Origin: JAHELQ01 sp965603365
GTDB lineage: Bacteria > Acidobacteriota > Aminicenantia > UBA2199
DNA: 64,000 bases
Reading direction: 5' to 3'
Assembly (NCBI GenBank): GCA_965603365.1
Contig: CBFDCR010000005.1
Location: 57,577 to 121,576, forward strand
Within the stretch, counting starts at the first letter, position 1. Every line of letters starts with the position of its first letter. A model generated the notes under the pieces. The model made no database searches. It saw only the letters and a list, made by a program, of their open reading frames with translations, and had not been told where the DNA came from. A program made the translations under genes and the position numbers. Positions 19,859 through 28,646 of this stretch are shown here, in pieces.

Positions 19859-20813
19859 CGATCACTACAAGAATATCCACATCATGGCCTCCGGTTCCTC
19901 GGCGGTGGAAGCCAAAGCCAGCATCGAGGAATCCCTGGCCGGTAGAGTGCGGGTCATAGAGGTTTTTCCCTTAAGCTTTGAGGAATCTCTCCTGTTTAAG
20001 CAGAATCCCTACCTGGAAAACCTCAAGCAGAAAAATTTCCAGGCCGACGATTTCATCATCGCCAATGTAAAAAATGAACTTGACGATATGCTGATTTACG
20101 GCGGCTATCCCCGGGTAAACCTCTTAACGGTAGATACCGATAAGATTGAGGAAATTTACGATATATATTCGACCTATGTTCAGAAGGATGTGCGGGCGCT
20201 GCTTGATTATCAAGACATCATTAAATTCAACAAATTGGTGAAATTGCTGGCGGCCCAGAGCGGGCAGTTGCTGAATATTGCGGCCACTGCCAATGCCCTT
20301 ATGTTAAGCCGTAAGACAGTGGAGAAATACCTTTTTGTCCTGGAAAAAACCTACATCATCTGCCTGCTGCAGCCCTATGAGTCCAATGTCAAAAAGACCA
20401 TTGTGAAGACGCCGAAGGTGTTTTTTGTAGATAACGGCATGATGAATATGGCCATCGAGAATTTTAGTGCCATTGAACTGCGCCAGAATAGGGGAAGTGT
20501 ATTTGAAAATTTTATACTGGCAGAGATCTTAAAACACAAAAAAAAATACCAGAGCCTGTACTTTTACCGGACGATGTCTGGCACCGAGATCGATTTTATT
20601 TTACAGGATGCGAAGAAAGGGATCTTGCCCATTGAAGTCAAATACAAGGATATGGAAAGGCCGGTCATTCCCAGGGGGGTGTTGGAGTTTGCCAGATCGG
20701 AAAAGGTCCAGGAGGCCTACATTATCAATAAAAATCTACATCATCGGCAGAAGATGGACAATACGACCTTCATATTCCTGCCTTACCTCTCAATAAAAAA
20801 TATCACCTCATGA
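19854..20813 (+). pseudogene. 5'-truncated DUF4143 AAA ATPase
   Basis: Homology to the orphan ATPase family starts abruptly at INDHYKNIHIMASGSSAVEA, the sensor region normally about 80-90 residues in; Walker A and B are absent. SLAGRVRVIEVFPLSFEESL, a winged-helix part, FFVDNGMMN and a nuclease-like FYRTMSGTEIDFILQD / PIEVKYKDMERP end are present. A stop lies only a few codons upstream (19842-19844). An internal ATG at 19884 could make a product lacking the ATPase core. Its 3' end overlaps the convergent peptidase gene by 11 bp. Confidence 0.8.
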
Positions 20814-22149
20814 GGGCGAGGGAGCCCATGGGGTCCCAGGGGGGTAGGAGGATGGGGGGTTGTTTGAGGGCCTGTTGGAGTTCGGGGGGTAGGTGCTTTT
20901 GCTGGATGACGGCCTGGTAGGTGAATTCGTCGAACCAGGAGTCGCTCATCACGAAGTACCCCTTGTCTCCGACCTCCTCGCCCCAACTATTTTCCACCTT
21001 CCAGCGGTTGGGTTTACCATCTACCAGGTTGACGCCGCTAAACACCATGGCATGGGTGAGCTGGCTGTCGCCGTAATCCAGGCGGCCCGCCTTATCCAGC
21101 TCGAACTTAACCCCTAAGGTCTCTTCGTAGAGGTAGAGATCCCGATCCAGGATACCTTTGTCCCGGTCCATCATCTTGCCTACATCGCAGCCGAACCAGA
21201 CGGTTTCGTTGTCTTTGAGTTGGGTCATGGTGAGGTTTTTCAGGGTGTGATGGTCCACGTTTAAGTAGAGTACTGCGCCGTCTTCCTTGATGTTGCCCAG
21301 GAACTGAACGGTATAGGCCTTGAGGAAGGGCTTGTCGTCGGTGGGGGCATTGATGAGGCTGACATAGTTGCCTATATCCAGGGCGGCGTACTTTTGAAAA
21401 AAATCTAAGGGCGTCAGGCTGCGGTCTTCATGGAATTTGTCGTCCTTGTCCCGGAATTCAAAGTCGAATCGCGTGGCCGGCTCTCCCAGGAAATGGGCCG
21501 TCATCCGGTAGATCTCGTTGAGCATCTCCCGTTTCCGAAGCCGCAGCGCCTCGATACTTTTACCCTGTCTATACATGTTTCTTAAGGCGGCGGCGTCGCC
21601 TCGAAGTTTCAGGTTCAACAATTTGTTCATGAGCGTTGATTTGCCGCCGTGATAGGTCTCGGGCATCACGTATTTGGGCACCACCCCGTACTTTTGTACC
21701 AGGCCGGCAAACATGTTCCATTGACCGCCGTCCTGCATCGGGTTTTGCACGAGCCACATCAGGGTCCGGCTGCATTTGTCTTCTTTGAGGTTTTCTAAGA
21801 TGTTCTCTAAAAAATAATTGGCCTTTTCCAGTTTGTCCCAGAACATCAGGTAATTTTGAGATAATTCGAACTCTTTGATGTTGAGCCTGTCCGCCACCTT
21901 TTGCCGTATGGTATTCAAGCCCGCATACAACCAGCAGAATCCGCTGTCTTTCTGAAAAGTGATCTTGCCGGTTTTGATTTCATGGGAGAAGGTGTAGGGG
22001 TTGCGGGCCAGCGAATCGCTGTTTTGGGCTACCGCCTCGATGCCGTTCTTGATCACGGCGTTTTTCAGCACCTCCCGCTTCGGGTCGGCTCGAAAATCCG
22101 TTTTAAAATCTTCGATCATCGGCATGGTAATGGCTCTATCCTTTACCAT
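20803..22149 (-). CDS. pepC: C1-family aminopeptidase (bleomycin hydrolase / PepC)
   Basis: A 448-residue cytosolic cysteine aminopeptidase. The catalytic Cys is in DSGFCWLYAGLNTIR, His in LTHAMVFSGV and Asn in WKVENSWGEEVGDKG, in the order and spacing of bleomycin hydrolase. Length matches the family (about 440-450), which forms hexameric, self-compartmentalised peptidases. Typical PepC proteins end in a short C-terminal arm that trims substrates; here the end is PWDPMGSLALMR. GGAGGA precedes the ATG. It has its own promoter. Confidence 0.93.
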   Translation of the reverse strand: MVKDRAITMPMIEDFKTDFRADPKREVLKNAVIKNGIEAVAQNSDSLARNPYTFSHEIKTGKITFQKDSGFCWLYAGLNTIRQKVADRLNIKEFELSQNYLMFWDKLEKANYFLENILENLKEDKCSRTLMWLVQNPMQDGGQWNMFAGLVQKYGVVPKYVMPETYHGGKSTLMNKLLNLKLRGDAAALRNMYRQGKSIEALRLRKREMLNEIYRMTAHFLGEPATRFDFEFRDKDDKFHEDRSLTPLDFFQKYAALDIGNYVSLINAPTDDKPFLKAYTVQFLGNIKEDGAVLYLNVDHHTLKNLTMTQLKDNETVWFGCDVGKMMDRDKGILDRDLYLYEETLGVKFELDKAGRLDYGDSQLTHAMVFSGVNLVDGKPNRWKVENSWGEEVGDKGYFVMSDSWFDEFTYQAVIQQKHLPPELQQALKQPPILLPPWDPMGSLALMR

Positions 22150-22177
22150 TGTATCCTCCGTCGGTTGTAGATAAATT

Positions 22178-22205
22178 ATAATAGTTAATTTTCCGCCGTT
22201 GTCAA
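22178..22205 (-). promoter_or_regulatory. sigma-70 promoter for pepC
   Basis: Minus strand TTGACA (plus 22200-22205), 16-nt spacer, TATTAT (22178-22183), about 30 nt before the start codon. Confidence 0.65.
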
Positions 22206-22288
22206 TCCCTAAAAGGGAACTTTTTTCTTTAAAAATATTTTCAGGGGTTTGCCGGTTGCCCTGAAGGCGAATAAATGACGAACAAGCG

Positions 22289-22317
22289 TTTACTTGAATG
22301 ACGATAAGTGATATAAT
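22289..22317 (+). promoter_or_regulatory. sigma-70 promoter, probably giving a leaderless transcript
   Basis: TTTACT at 22289-22294, 17-nt spacer, TATAAT at 22312-22317. Transcription should start at about 22324, at or next to the ATG at 22326, and there is no ribosome site before that ATG. Confidence 0.5.
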
Positions 22318-22325
22318 TGGTTTTA

Positions 22326-22964
22326 ATGGGTGAACTCAAATACATCATCGTAGACGGACTGGTGAAGACTGGTAAAACCAGGCTGGCCAGGATTATCGCC
22401 AAGGAGCTCAGCGGCCGGTTAATACTGGATAATAGGGAAAATCCCTTTACCGACGGTTTTTATACGGCCCTGGCCCGGGGTGAAAACTCCAATTTTCTGA
22501 AGACCCAGTTGATTTTTTTATTAAACCGCTACTCCCAGCAGTTGGAAATCAAACAAAAGGGACTCTTTCACAAGACCACCGTCACCGATTATATATTTTT
22601 CCGGGACGGCATCTATGCTCACACCATCCTCAATGATGAGGATCTGGCGGTGTATAAAAAGATGTTTAATTTGTTTGCCCAAAATGTCTTTCCCGCCGAT
22701 CTGGTCATCTATTTGCAGGTCTCGTTTACAGAGATGTTAAGGCGGATTCAAGAGAGTGGCACAGAACTGGAGAAGAAGGTCCCCAATGAATACTGGCGGG
22801 AGATTTTTGAAGCCTATAATTACTATTTTTTTAACTTCAAGAGTTCACCGCTGCTGGTGGTGAATATGGAGAAGATCAACCTGGATCGGCAGACCGATGT
22901 CCAGAATCTCCTCAGGGAGATTGAAAATCATAAAAAAGGAACGATATACTATGCGCCCGCTTGA
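22326..22964 (+). CDS. deoxynucleoside-kinase-like P-loop protein
   Basis: About 212 residues. P-loop VDGLVKTGKTRLAR is at 10-23, a DRE-like LILDNRENPF near 38, and TVTDYIFFRDGIYAH followed by LVIYLQVSFTEMLRRI matches the deoxynucleoside kinase/dNK family (PF01712), which phosphorylates deoxynucleosides. It is the first gene of the pantothenate cluster, overlapping panB by 14 nt, so co-expression with CoA precursor synthesis is likely. The substrate is uncertain; linked kinase genes are common upstream of panB in some lineages by my recollection. Confidence 0.75.
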   Translation: MGELKYIIVDGLVKTGKTRLARIIAKELSGRLILDNRENPFTDGFYTALARGENSNFLKTQLIFLLNRYSQQLEIKQKGLFHKTTVTDYIFFRDGIYAHTILNDEDLAVYKKMFNLFAQNVFPADLVIYLQVSFTEMLRRIQESGTELEKKVPNEYWREIFEAYNYYFFNFKSSPLLVVNMEKINLDRQTDVQNLLREIENHKKGTIYYAPA

Positions 22965-23814
22965 TTCGGAAAAGAGAACCGTTCGTACCATCAAAAAAAT
23001 GAAGAAGAAGGGTGAGAAAATATCTGCCCTTACTGCCTATGAATTCCCCACCGCCCAGATTTTATCGGAAGCCGGGATCGATATCATACTGGTGGGAGAT
23101 TCCCTGGGTATGGTGCTGCAGGGCCGGGCCAATACCTTGAAGGTTACCTTAGATGAGGTGATCTATCATACCCGCCTGGTGGCCCGGGCCGAACCGCTGT
23201 CGCTGTTGGTGAGCGATATGCCCTTTGGCGCCTTCCATATCAGTGTGGAAAAATCGGTTGAGAATGCCATTAGATGTGTCAAAGAGGGGGGCGCCGAGGC
23301 GGTAAAAATAGAGGGAGGCCGCAAGAGATTTAAAGTCATCGAGGCCATTATTAATGCCGAAGTGCCGGTAATGGGACACCTGGGGCTGACCCCCCAATCG
23401 GTTCATGCCTTCGGCGGTTTTAAAGTCCAGGGTAAATTGGAGGGCCAGGCCAGACAGATGGTCGAGGATGCCGCCGAACTGGAAAAGTTGGGTGTGTTTG
23501 CCCTGGTTCTTGAATCCATTCCTATGGAATTGGCAAAGGAGATAACCGATAGGCTTCACATTCCCACCATCGGTATCGGTGCGGGAAAATATTGTGACGG
23601 CCAGATCCTGGTTTTTCATGATTTGATGGGTTTCTCTACCGGTTATTTGCCGAAGTTTGTGCGCCGCTATGCCGATCTTCATGCCGTTATCCACGAGGCG
23701 GTGCAGCAGTATATCGAAGACATCCGGGATGGAGAATTTCCCGGTGACCAGGAGAGTTATCATTGGGGCAAAGATAAACAGGAGCCTGCAGATGAAAAAG
23801 ATCGAGACAGTTGA
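22951..23814 (+). CDS. panB: 3-methyl-2-oxobutanoate hydroxymethyltransferase
   Basis: A 287-residue cytosolic TIM-barrel enzyme adding a hydroxymethyl group from methylene-THF to alpha-ketoisovalerate to form ketopantoate. Seen: KISALTAYEFPTAQILSEAG, DIILVGDSLGMVLQG, EGGAEAVKIEGG, MGHLGLTPQSVHAFGG and IGIGAGKYCDGQILVFHD, all PanB signatures including metal-binding Asp and the catalytic Glu region. The start MRPLDSEKRTV at 22951 has AAAGGA upstream; a longer reading from 22897 would overlap the preceding gene further. It overlaps panC by 23 nt. Confidence 0.96.
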   Translation: MRPLDSEKRTVRTIKKMKKKGEKISALTAYEFPTAQILSEAGIDIILVGDSLGMVLQGRANTLKVTLDEVIYHTRLVARAEPLSLLVSDMPFGAFHISVEKSVENAIRCVKEGGAEAVKIEGGRKRFKVIEAIINAEVPVMGHLGLTPQSVHAFGGFKVQGKLEGQARQMVEDAAELEKLGVFALVLESIPMELAKEITDRLHIPTIGIGAGKYCDGQILVFHDLMGFSTGYLPKFVRRYADLHAVIHEAVQQYIEDIRDGEFPGDQESYHWGKDKQEPADEKDRDS

Positions 23815-24637
23815 GGATATCCGCCGCGTTTTAGACGAATTCATTACCCGGACAATCGGTTTCGTACCCACCATGGGTTACCTTCACCGGGGGCACCTCA
23901 GCCTGGTCCGCCAGAGCAAGAGGGAGAATGATATCACCGTGGTCTCTCTCTTTGTCAATCCCACTCAATTCGGGCCCCATGAGGATTTTGGCCGTTATCC
24001 GAGAGATTTAGACAGGGATATGGGCCTGCTGGAAGAGTTAGAGGTTGATTATCTGTTTGCCCCGGATGTTCAAGAAATTTACCCGGACGGTTACGCCACC
24101 TACGTCGAGGTGGAGGGGCTGGGCAATCACCTATGCGGTAAATCCAGGCCCGGCCATTTCCGCGGGGTGGCCACCGTTGTCTTGAAGTTGTTCCATATTG
24201 TCCGGCCCGCCAATGCCTATTTTGGCCAGAAGGATGCCCAGCAGGCGGTGATTATCAAGAAGATGGCAGCGGATTTGAACCTTGACATTAATATCCGGGT
24301 GATGCCCATTGTCAGGGATGCCGACGGCCTGGCCCTGTCGTCCCGCAATGCCTACCTCTCTGTCGAGGAGCGAAAAGCCGGCCTGTTGTTGTCCCGGGCC
24401 TTGAATCAAGCCCGCTCCTTAATTGATGAAGGAGTAGGGGGGGTGGCCAGGATCAAGCGGGAGGTGTCGGGGGAATTGGCAGCCGATCCCCTGGTAAAGG
24501 TGGATTACCTGGAGTTTGTCTCGTTGGATCGACTGGAGCCCATCGATACCGTGATGCCCGGCAATACCCTGGCCGCCGGCGCCATTTTTGTGGGCAAGAC
24601 CAGGTTGATCGATAACTTCGTTTTAGGAGAAATCTAA
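23792..24637 (+). CDS. panC: pantoate-beta-alanine ligase
   Basis: A 281-residue ATP-dependent ligase making pantothenate. HIGH-type motif VPTMGYLHRGHLSLV, FVNPTQF, GLGNHLCGKSRPGHFRGVATVV and PIVRDADGLALSSRNAYLS (KMSKS-equivalent) are all intact. The start MKKIETVEDI at 23792 is preferred over upstream Mets that lie deeper in panB. It is followed by panD after one base pair. Confidence 0.96.
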   Translation: MKKIETVEDIRRVLDEFITRTIGFVPTMGYLHRGHLSLVRQSKRENDITVVSLFVNPTQFGPHEDFGRYPRDLDRDMGLLEELEVDYLFAPDVQEIYPDGYATYVEVEGLGNHLCGKSRPGHFRGVATVVLKLFHIVRPANAYFGQKDAQQAVIIKKMAADLNLDINIRVMPIVRDADGLALSSRNAYLSVEERKAGLLLSRALNQARSLIDEGVGGVARIKREVSGELAADPLVKVDYLEFVSLDRLEPIDTVMPGNTLAAGAIFVGKTRLIDNFVLGEI

Positions 24638-24638
24638 G

Positions 24639-25007
24639 ATGATGATACCATTTTTAATAGCCAAGATTCACCGGGCCAGAGTAACGGGTACGGATTTAGA
24701 TTACTTCGGCAGCGTTACCATCGATGAAGAGATCATGAAACAGGCCAATTTAAGGGAAAATCAAAAGGTCGAAGTGTACGATATCACCAATGGCAACCGT
24801 TTGAATACCTATGTGATTCCCGCGCCCCCGGGTTCGCGGCAAGTTGTGTTGAACGGGGCTGCCGCCCACCTGGTCAATGCCGGGGATACCATCATCATCG
24901 CCGCCTATGCCCTGATCGATGAGCGGGAGCTCAATACCTTGAATTCGGTGGTGGTTTTAATGAATGAAGATAATACTATTAGTAAAGTGGTAAACGGGAA
25001 ACTATAA
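24639..25007 (+). CDS. panD: aspartate 1-decarboxylase (pyruvoyl enzyme)
   Basis: A 122-residue proenzyme producing beta-alanine. The self-cleavage site Gly-Ser is in DLDYFGSVTIDEE (usual YxGS), followed by NGNRLNTYVIPAPPGS and NGAAAHLVNAGDTIIIAAYA, closely following PanD. ATG at 24639 or 24642 is possible; AGGAG lies upstream. With panB and panC it gives a complete pantothenate branch apart from ketopantoate reductase. Confidence 0.95.
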   Translation: MMIPFLIAKIHRARVTGTDLDYFGSVTIDEEIMKQANLRENQKVEVYDITNGNRLNTYVIPAPPGSRQVVLNGAAAHLVNAGDTIIIAAYALIDERELNTLNSVVVLMNEDNTISKVVNGKL

Positions 25008-25023
25008 TAAAAGAGGATTGCAC

Positions 25024-26013
25024 ATGAAAAAAGTATTGGGTATCGGTAACGCCCTGGTAGATGTTTTGATTCGCCTGGAGAGTGATGCCATGCTCTCCGA
25101 ACTGATGTTGGAAAAGGGCAGTATGACCCTGGTGGACAAAGAGCGGGTCAACTCTATCCTGCACCGCACCGCGCACCTGGATCGCCGGAAGTCCTCCGGC
25201 GGCTCGGCTGCCAACGCCGTCAATGGCCTGGCCCGGCTGGGTGTGCCCGCCGGTTATATCGGTAAGATCAACGAGGATGATTACGGTGCCTTTTTTCGCT
25301 CCGATATGGAAAAGAACAGGGTAAAGACCCATATGTTCCACGGCCTGGAGGAGACCGGCAAATGCGTGGTCCTGATCTCCCCCGATTGTGAACGGACCTT
25401 TGCCACCTATTTGGGGGCAGCCGTCGAGCTGGAAAAATCGGATCTCTCCCCGCCTCTCTTTGAAGGCTACGATTACTTCCTGTTGGAAGGCTACCTGGTA
25501 CAGAATACCGAGATGCTGGAGACAGCCGCGGCGTTTGCCCGGCAGGCGGGATTGCAGATCGCCATCGACCTGGCCAGCTTTAACATGGTAGAGTCGTTCA
25601 AATCGTTTCTTCACCGTATTGTCGAGGAGTATGTGGATATTGTGTTTGCCAACGAGGATGAGTCCCGGGTTTTTACCGACCGGCAGGATCCGGAGGCGGC
25701 GGTGAAGGAGATTGCCGGGAAAGGCCGCATCGGGGTGGTGAAATGCGGCGCCGACGGTTCGTTGATTATGAGTGACGGCGTCATAAACCACGTTAAGCCG
25801 GTCAGGGCCGAGGTGAAAGACACCACCGGTGCCGGTGACCTCTATGCCGCCGGCTTTTTTTACGGCCTGGTCAACGGCTATCCCCTCGACATTTGCGGCC
25901 GCATCGGTTCGGTCATCGGCGGCCGGGTGGTGCAGATCATCGGTGCCCGCATGGACGAGCCCTGCTGGGTCGAGATCGAGAAGCAAATAAGGGAAATTGA
26001 AGAGGGCTTATAG
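25024..26013 (+). CDS. PfkB-family carbohydrate/nucleoside kinase (adenosine-kinase-like)
   Basis: About 329 residues. VLGIGNALVDVLIRL, SSGGSAANAVNGLARLG and the C-terminal anion-hole signature DTTGAGDLYAAGFFYG define PfkB kinases. The sequence KVLGIGNALVD and the ENTEMLETAAAFARQAG-like region resemble adenosine-kinase-type members, but sugar substrates cannot be excluded. AGAGG 7 nt before ATG 25024 decides the start. It lies 16 nt after panD and probably ends the operon, as the tRNA promoter follows. Confidence 0.85.
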   Translation: MKKVLGIGNALVDVLIRLESDAMLSELMLEKGSMTLVDKERVNSILHRTAHLDRRKSSGGSAANAVNGLARLGVPAGYIGKINEDDYGAFFRSDMEKNRVKTHMFHGLEETGKCVVLISPDCERTFATYLGAAVELEKSDLSPPLFEGYDYFLLEGYLVQNTEMLETAAAFARQAGLQIAIDLASFNMVESFKSFLHRIVEEYVDIVFANEDESRVFTDRQDPEAAVKEIAGKGRIGVVKCGADGSLIMSDGVINHVKPVRAEVKDTTGAGDLYAAGFFYGLVNGYPLDICGRIGSVIGGRVVQIIGARMDEPCWVEIEKQIREIEEGL

Positions 26014-26028
26014 ATAGTACTTTACTAC

Positions 26029-26057
26029 TTGACAAGCGGTGCTTTAAATTTTATACT
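26029..26057 (+). promoter_or_regulatory. sigma-70 promoter for tRNA-Ala
   Basis: TTGACA at 26029-26034, 17-nt spacer, TATACT at 26052-26057, about 30 nt before the mature tRNA 5' end. Confidence 0.8.
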
Positions 26058-26087
26058 TCCAATTTCACGTTTCATGAAGACCGGAAC

Positions 26088-26158
26088 GGGGCCATAGTTC
26101 AACGGGAGAACGCAGCGTTCGCAACGCTGAGATGGGGGTTCGATTCCCCTTGGCTCCA
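26088..26158 (+). tRNA. tRNA-Ala(CGC)
   Basis: A 71-nt cloverleaf: acceptor GGGGCCA pairs with TGGCTCC and contains the G3-U70 wobble that specifies alanine; anticodon stem CAGCG/CGCTG encloses TTCGCAA with anticodon CGC; T arm GGGGG-TTCGATT-CCCCT. Discriminator A73 is present, CCA is not encoded, and a run of eight T follows directly, serving as terminator. It reads GCG codons. Confidence 0.95.
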
Positions 26159-26166
26159 TTTTTTTT

Positions 26167-26718
26167 CTATTCGGAGAAGAGTTGGGCAAAATCAAAGGCA
26201 ATGCGGCAGGGCCCCAGGTCAAAGGTTATTTTCCCGTCTTGAAATTCGTCCATCTGCCGGTACTCACTGTCTCTTAGGGAATACACTTCGGCGCTTTTGG
26301 CTTCCGGGTCTACAATACAGTAATATTTGACAGAAGCCTCCTGGTAGAGCCGGTATTTCAGTATCCGATCTTTCCGGTTGGTGGAGGGTGACAGTATTTC
26401 AAACACCAGCACCGGTGGATTCAGCAGCCTGTCCCCATCGATCTCTTCGTCGCACACCACAAAGTTGTCGGGCTGAACCACCGTGTCTTCGGTGATGGGC
26501 CAATCCACCGGCAAATAAGCTGTACAGCGCGGGCAGCCCTGCAGCAAGCTCTCCAGTTGAAAGGCGATCTTATGGCTGATCCGCTGGTGTCTTTTAGAGG
26601 GAGCGGGGGTCATGGCATAGGGAATGCCGTGGATCAACTCCCATTGTCCCTCCCACTGCACAAAGTCGTCATAGGTATAGTGCGGCAAATCTTCGATCCT
26701 CAGTGCTTCCAGGCCCAT
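26167..26718 (-). CDS. Uma2-family (DUF820) nuclease-like protein
   Basis: A 183-residue protein of the Uma2/DUF820 family, a PD-(D/E)xK fold. YTYDDFVQWEGQWELIHGIPYAM, VQPDNFVVCDEE, PPVLVFEILSPSTNRKDRILK and VKYYCIVDPEAKSAEVY carry the conserved Asp, Glu and Lys. AGGAGG precedes ATG 26718. The family is expanded in cyanobacteria and some anaerobes; biological role unknown. Confidence 0.85.
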   Translation of the reverse strand: MGLEALRIEDLPHYTYDDFVQWEGQWELIHGIPYAMTPAPSKRHQRISHKIAFQLESLLQGCPRCTAYLPVDWPITEDTVVQPDNFVVCDEEIDGDRLLNPPVLVFEILSPSTNRKDRILKYRLYQEASVKYYCIVDPEAKSAEVYSLRDSEYRQMDEFQDGKITFDLGPCRIAFDFAQLFSE

Positions 26719-26737
26719 AACCTGCCTCCTGCTCGTT

Positions 26738-26766
26738 AGTATGCCCCACATTCCCCTCTTTGTCAA
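26738..26766 (-). promoter_or_regulatory. sigma-70 promoter for the Uma2 gene
   Basis: Minus strand TTGACA (plus 26761-26766), 17-nt spacer, CATACT (26738-26743), 20 nt before the start codon. Confidence 0.55.
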
Positions 26767-26809
26767 TCCCGGCTTATTAAATTTATTCTGGAGTTACCCC
26801 AAATAATAA

Positions 26810-27347
26810 AGCCTGGTAATAGTAACCTTCATACTATGTTCATTGAATAGTTTAAATGCTGCTGATAGTGGCAATGATATCAGTGAAGTTTATCCCCCAG
26901 ACCCGCAAGGGGATAGGGGTCCGAGTAACCAGATTGAGGGATTAATGATCGAATGGGCCTCTCTTTTTTTTTAGTCCTACGGAGTCGCCAATCTGCTTTT
27001 GAGTGAGGGGGAGTCGTTTGATAAGGACAGTTTCAGCCCCGACAATTCGCTTCAGTATGTGAATGACGCCGTTGCTAAACTGGAATTATCCAGGAAAAAA
27101 TATGACCAAGCGTATAGATTGGCTGTCAATCTGGAATACATCAAAAAAAAATAGCTCAGTTAAAGGGTTTTGATTACATTAAAAGGGGGATGCCGTAGAT
27201 TTTAGTGCCATCATCTTCCTATTCGGAAGCCTTTACGTGCTGTATATGGGGTTATCCCACTTTCAAAGCGATGAACTGTCCAAATTCTCATTAAACCGAA
27301 AAAATACCCTTGTATCGAGATTCTCATGGATTTCGAGAGAGAAGTAA
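26810..27347 (+). pseudogene. decayed fragments of small secreted/membrane protein genes
   Basis: Three short readings follow each other without usable starts. 26810-26998 reads a signal-peptide-like stretch (LVIVTFILCSLNSLNAADSG) and then VYPPDPQGDRG; 26975-27154 in another frame reads SYGVANLLLSEGES to YDQAYRLAVNLEYIKKK and a stop; 27195-27347 reads one membrane span (SAIIFLFGSLYVLYMGL) and a basic tail. A T9 run near 26964 sits between the first two. I interpret the block as remains of one or two frameshifted genes; I recognise no family. Confidence 0.4.
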
Positions 27348-27550
27348 GAGAAAAGGTACTCGAATTCATTAAAGAAGATAGAGACAGAAAAGAAATACAT
27401 CAGTTCCACAAAGAAAAGGTATTAAAATATTTAGACGAAGGAGGTACTTGCAAAGATTGGAATTCTATGATTTTTTTTAAATTTACAGTCCCAATGACCT
27501 GCCGGGTTTGGTAAAATAACATTTACGAAACCCAGGAGGCTATATGCGAC

Positions 27551-27944
27551 TTGCAGATATTTTATCACATTATTGGTTCAATATTCAAAGCACGCTTTTT
27601 CCCTTTAATAAGGAGGCATTTATCTGAACAGCTATTTGGTCATATGAATCGTGATTCCACAGAGATTGAATGCAGAGAGAAGGCGAAGAAGAGGGGGGGT
27701 GAATTGAGAGAGCAGAAGGGCAGGAGGAAGCGAGGTCGTCCGAAGAAAGGAGAAGAAGTGGTAAAGGAGTTGACCCGATTGGAACGGCAGCGAGAGATCG
27801 AATGTTGAGAGAATCAATGGTCGATTGAAGGATGAATTTGGAGGTAGGATGATACGAGTTCGAGGCCATGCCAAAGTAATGACTCATCTAATGTTTGGAA
27901 TATTAGCCTTAACTGCCGACCAATTGATAAGACTTCTTACATAG
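27551..27944 (+). pseudogene. internally deleted transposase remnant (IS4/IS1182-like DDE)
   Basis: The first part (27551-27806) reads FFPLIRRHLSEQLFGHMNRDSTEIE with a KRGRPKKGE stretch, as in the N-terminal half of IS4/IS1182-type transposases. From 27807, one frame over, it reads ERINGRLKDEFGGRMIRVRG to LTADQLIRLLT and stops at 27942-27944, the C-terminal end of the same family. The central DDE core is missing and the frame is shifted, so the element is dead. I could not define terminal inverted repeats. Confidence 0.75.
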
Positions 27945-28154
27945 TTAATGACAGAGCGAAAATCAAGATTATAGCGAATGGTAATTGATGGATAAGAGTG
28001 GTACAAATTAACAAAATGGTACAAATTTAAATCTTCTTCCTCTAAGACATTGGAAAAGTGAGGTTATTCCGGACGACCCTCAGGTATTTTCGTTTTTATT
28101 TAACATTATATCTGACTCAATCTTAAATGGCAAAATAATTTTGCAAGAGGCTCG

Positions 28155-28259
28155 TTAGATAAAACTTATCTGACGCCAGACAACATTTCTCCGACGTTGG
28201 ATAAAATTTCTCTATCATCGGACGAAGCTTGTCCGTTAATGGACAACATTCATCCGTTG
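28155..28259 (+). repeat. five 21-bp imperfect tandem repeats
   Basis: Units at 28155, 28176, 28197, 28218 and 28239, each 21 bp, consensus YYGGAYAAMATTTMTCCGWYR, each with weak internal dyad (GGAC...GTCC best in unit 4). The plus strand stays open through all units (LDKTYLT, PDNISPT, LDKISLS, SDEACPL, MDNIHPL) and stops soon after, but no start codon precedes it. Not a CRISPR: no separate spacers. Confidence 0.8.
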
Positions 28260-28289
28260 ATTTCACTCAAATAAAAATAGGAGCCAATA

Positions 28290-28490
28290 ATATTTAATTT
28301 TAAAAAGAAAGAAAAGGTTAAGCCCAAAGAATTAAAAGAATTAGCGGAAAACAAAACAGAAGATGTGGGAGTAATCAGCCGCTTCATTCAAGTTATCATT
28401 AACATAGTCAAAGACGCCTCCATCACCCTTAAGTCGGCCCTTAAGTTAAAAGACAGAAAAACAAAGAACGAAGAAAAACCGGAATCATAA
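28290..28490 (+). CDS. small Lys-rich hypothetical protein, start codon ATA
   Basis: A 66-codon reading FNFKKKEKVKPKELKELAEN with an amphipathic helix VISRFIQVIINIVKDASITL. AGGAG at 28279-28283 is spaced 6 nt from ATA at 28290, exactly where a start would be expected. Either ATA is used or an ATG has mutated and the gene is silent. No family recognised. Confidence 0.35.
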   Translation: MFNFKKKEKVKPKELKELAENKTEDVGVISRFIQVIINIVKDASITLKSALKLKDRKTKNEEKPES

Positions 28491-28646
28491 ATTTTTCACT
28501 TTTCCCCAGTATAGAACCCTCCCGCCAAAGTTTATATGTTTTTACCCACCGACCCCGACCGTCCTCCTAAGGTAAAAAAATGACTGCCTGGAGACGAAAT
28601 GCAACCCTGTCAAAAAATGGCGGTGGATTTTGTAGTGATTGCCGTA

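Noticed and set aside
24979..25986. 335-codon open frame on the minus strand opposite the PfkB kinase
   Set aside because: It is the mirror of a well-supported PfkB gene; the translated sequence has no domain and no ribosome site, and such frames arise from GC-biased third positions.
27326..27514. 62-residue charged frame starting MDFEREVREKVLEF
   Set aside because: No ribosome site, lies within the decayed region and overlaps another fragment; too weak to call a gene.
28155..28259. Possible CRISPR array
   Set aside because: Units are contiguous 21-mers without spacers, and diverged; no cas genes in the window.
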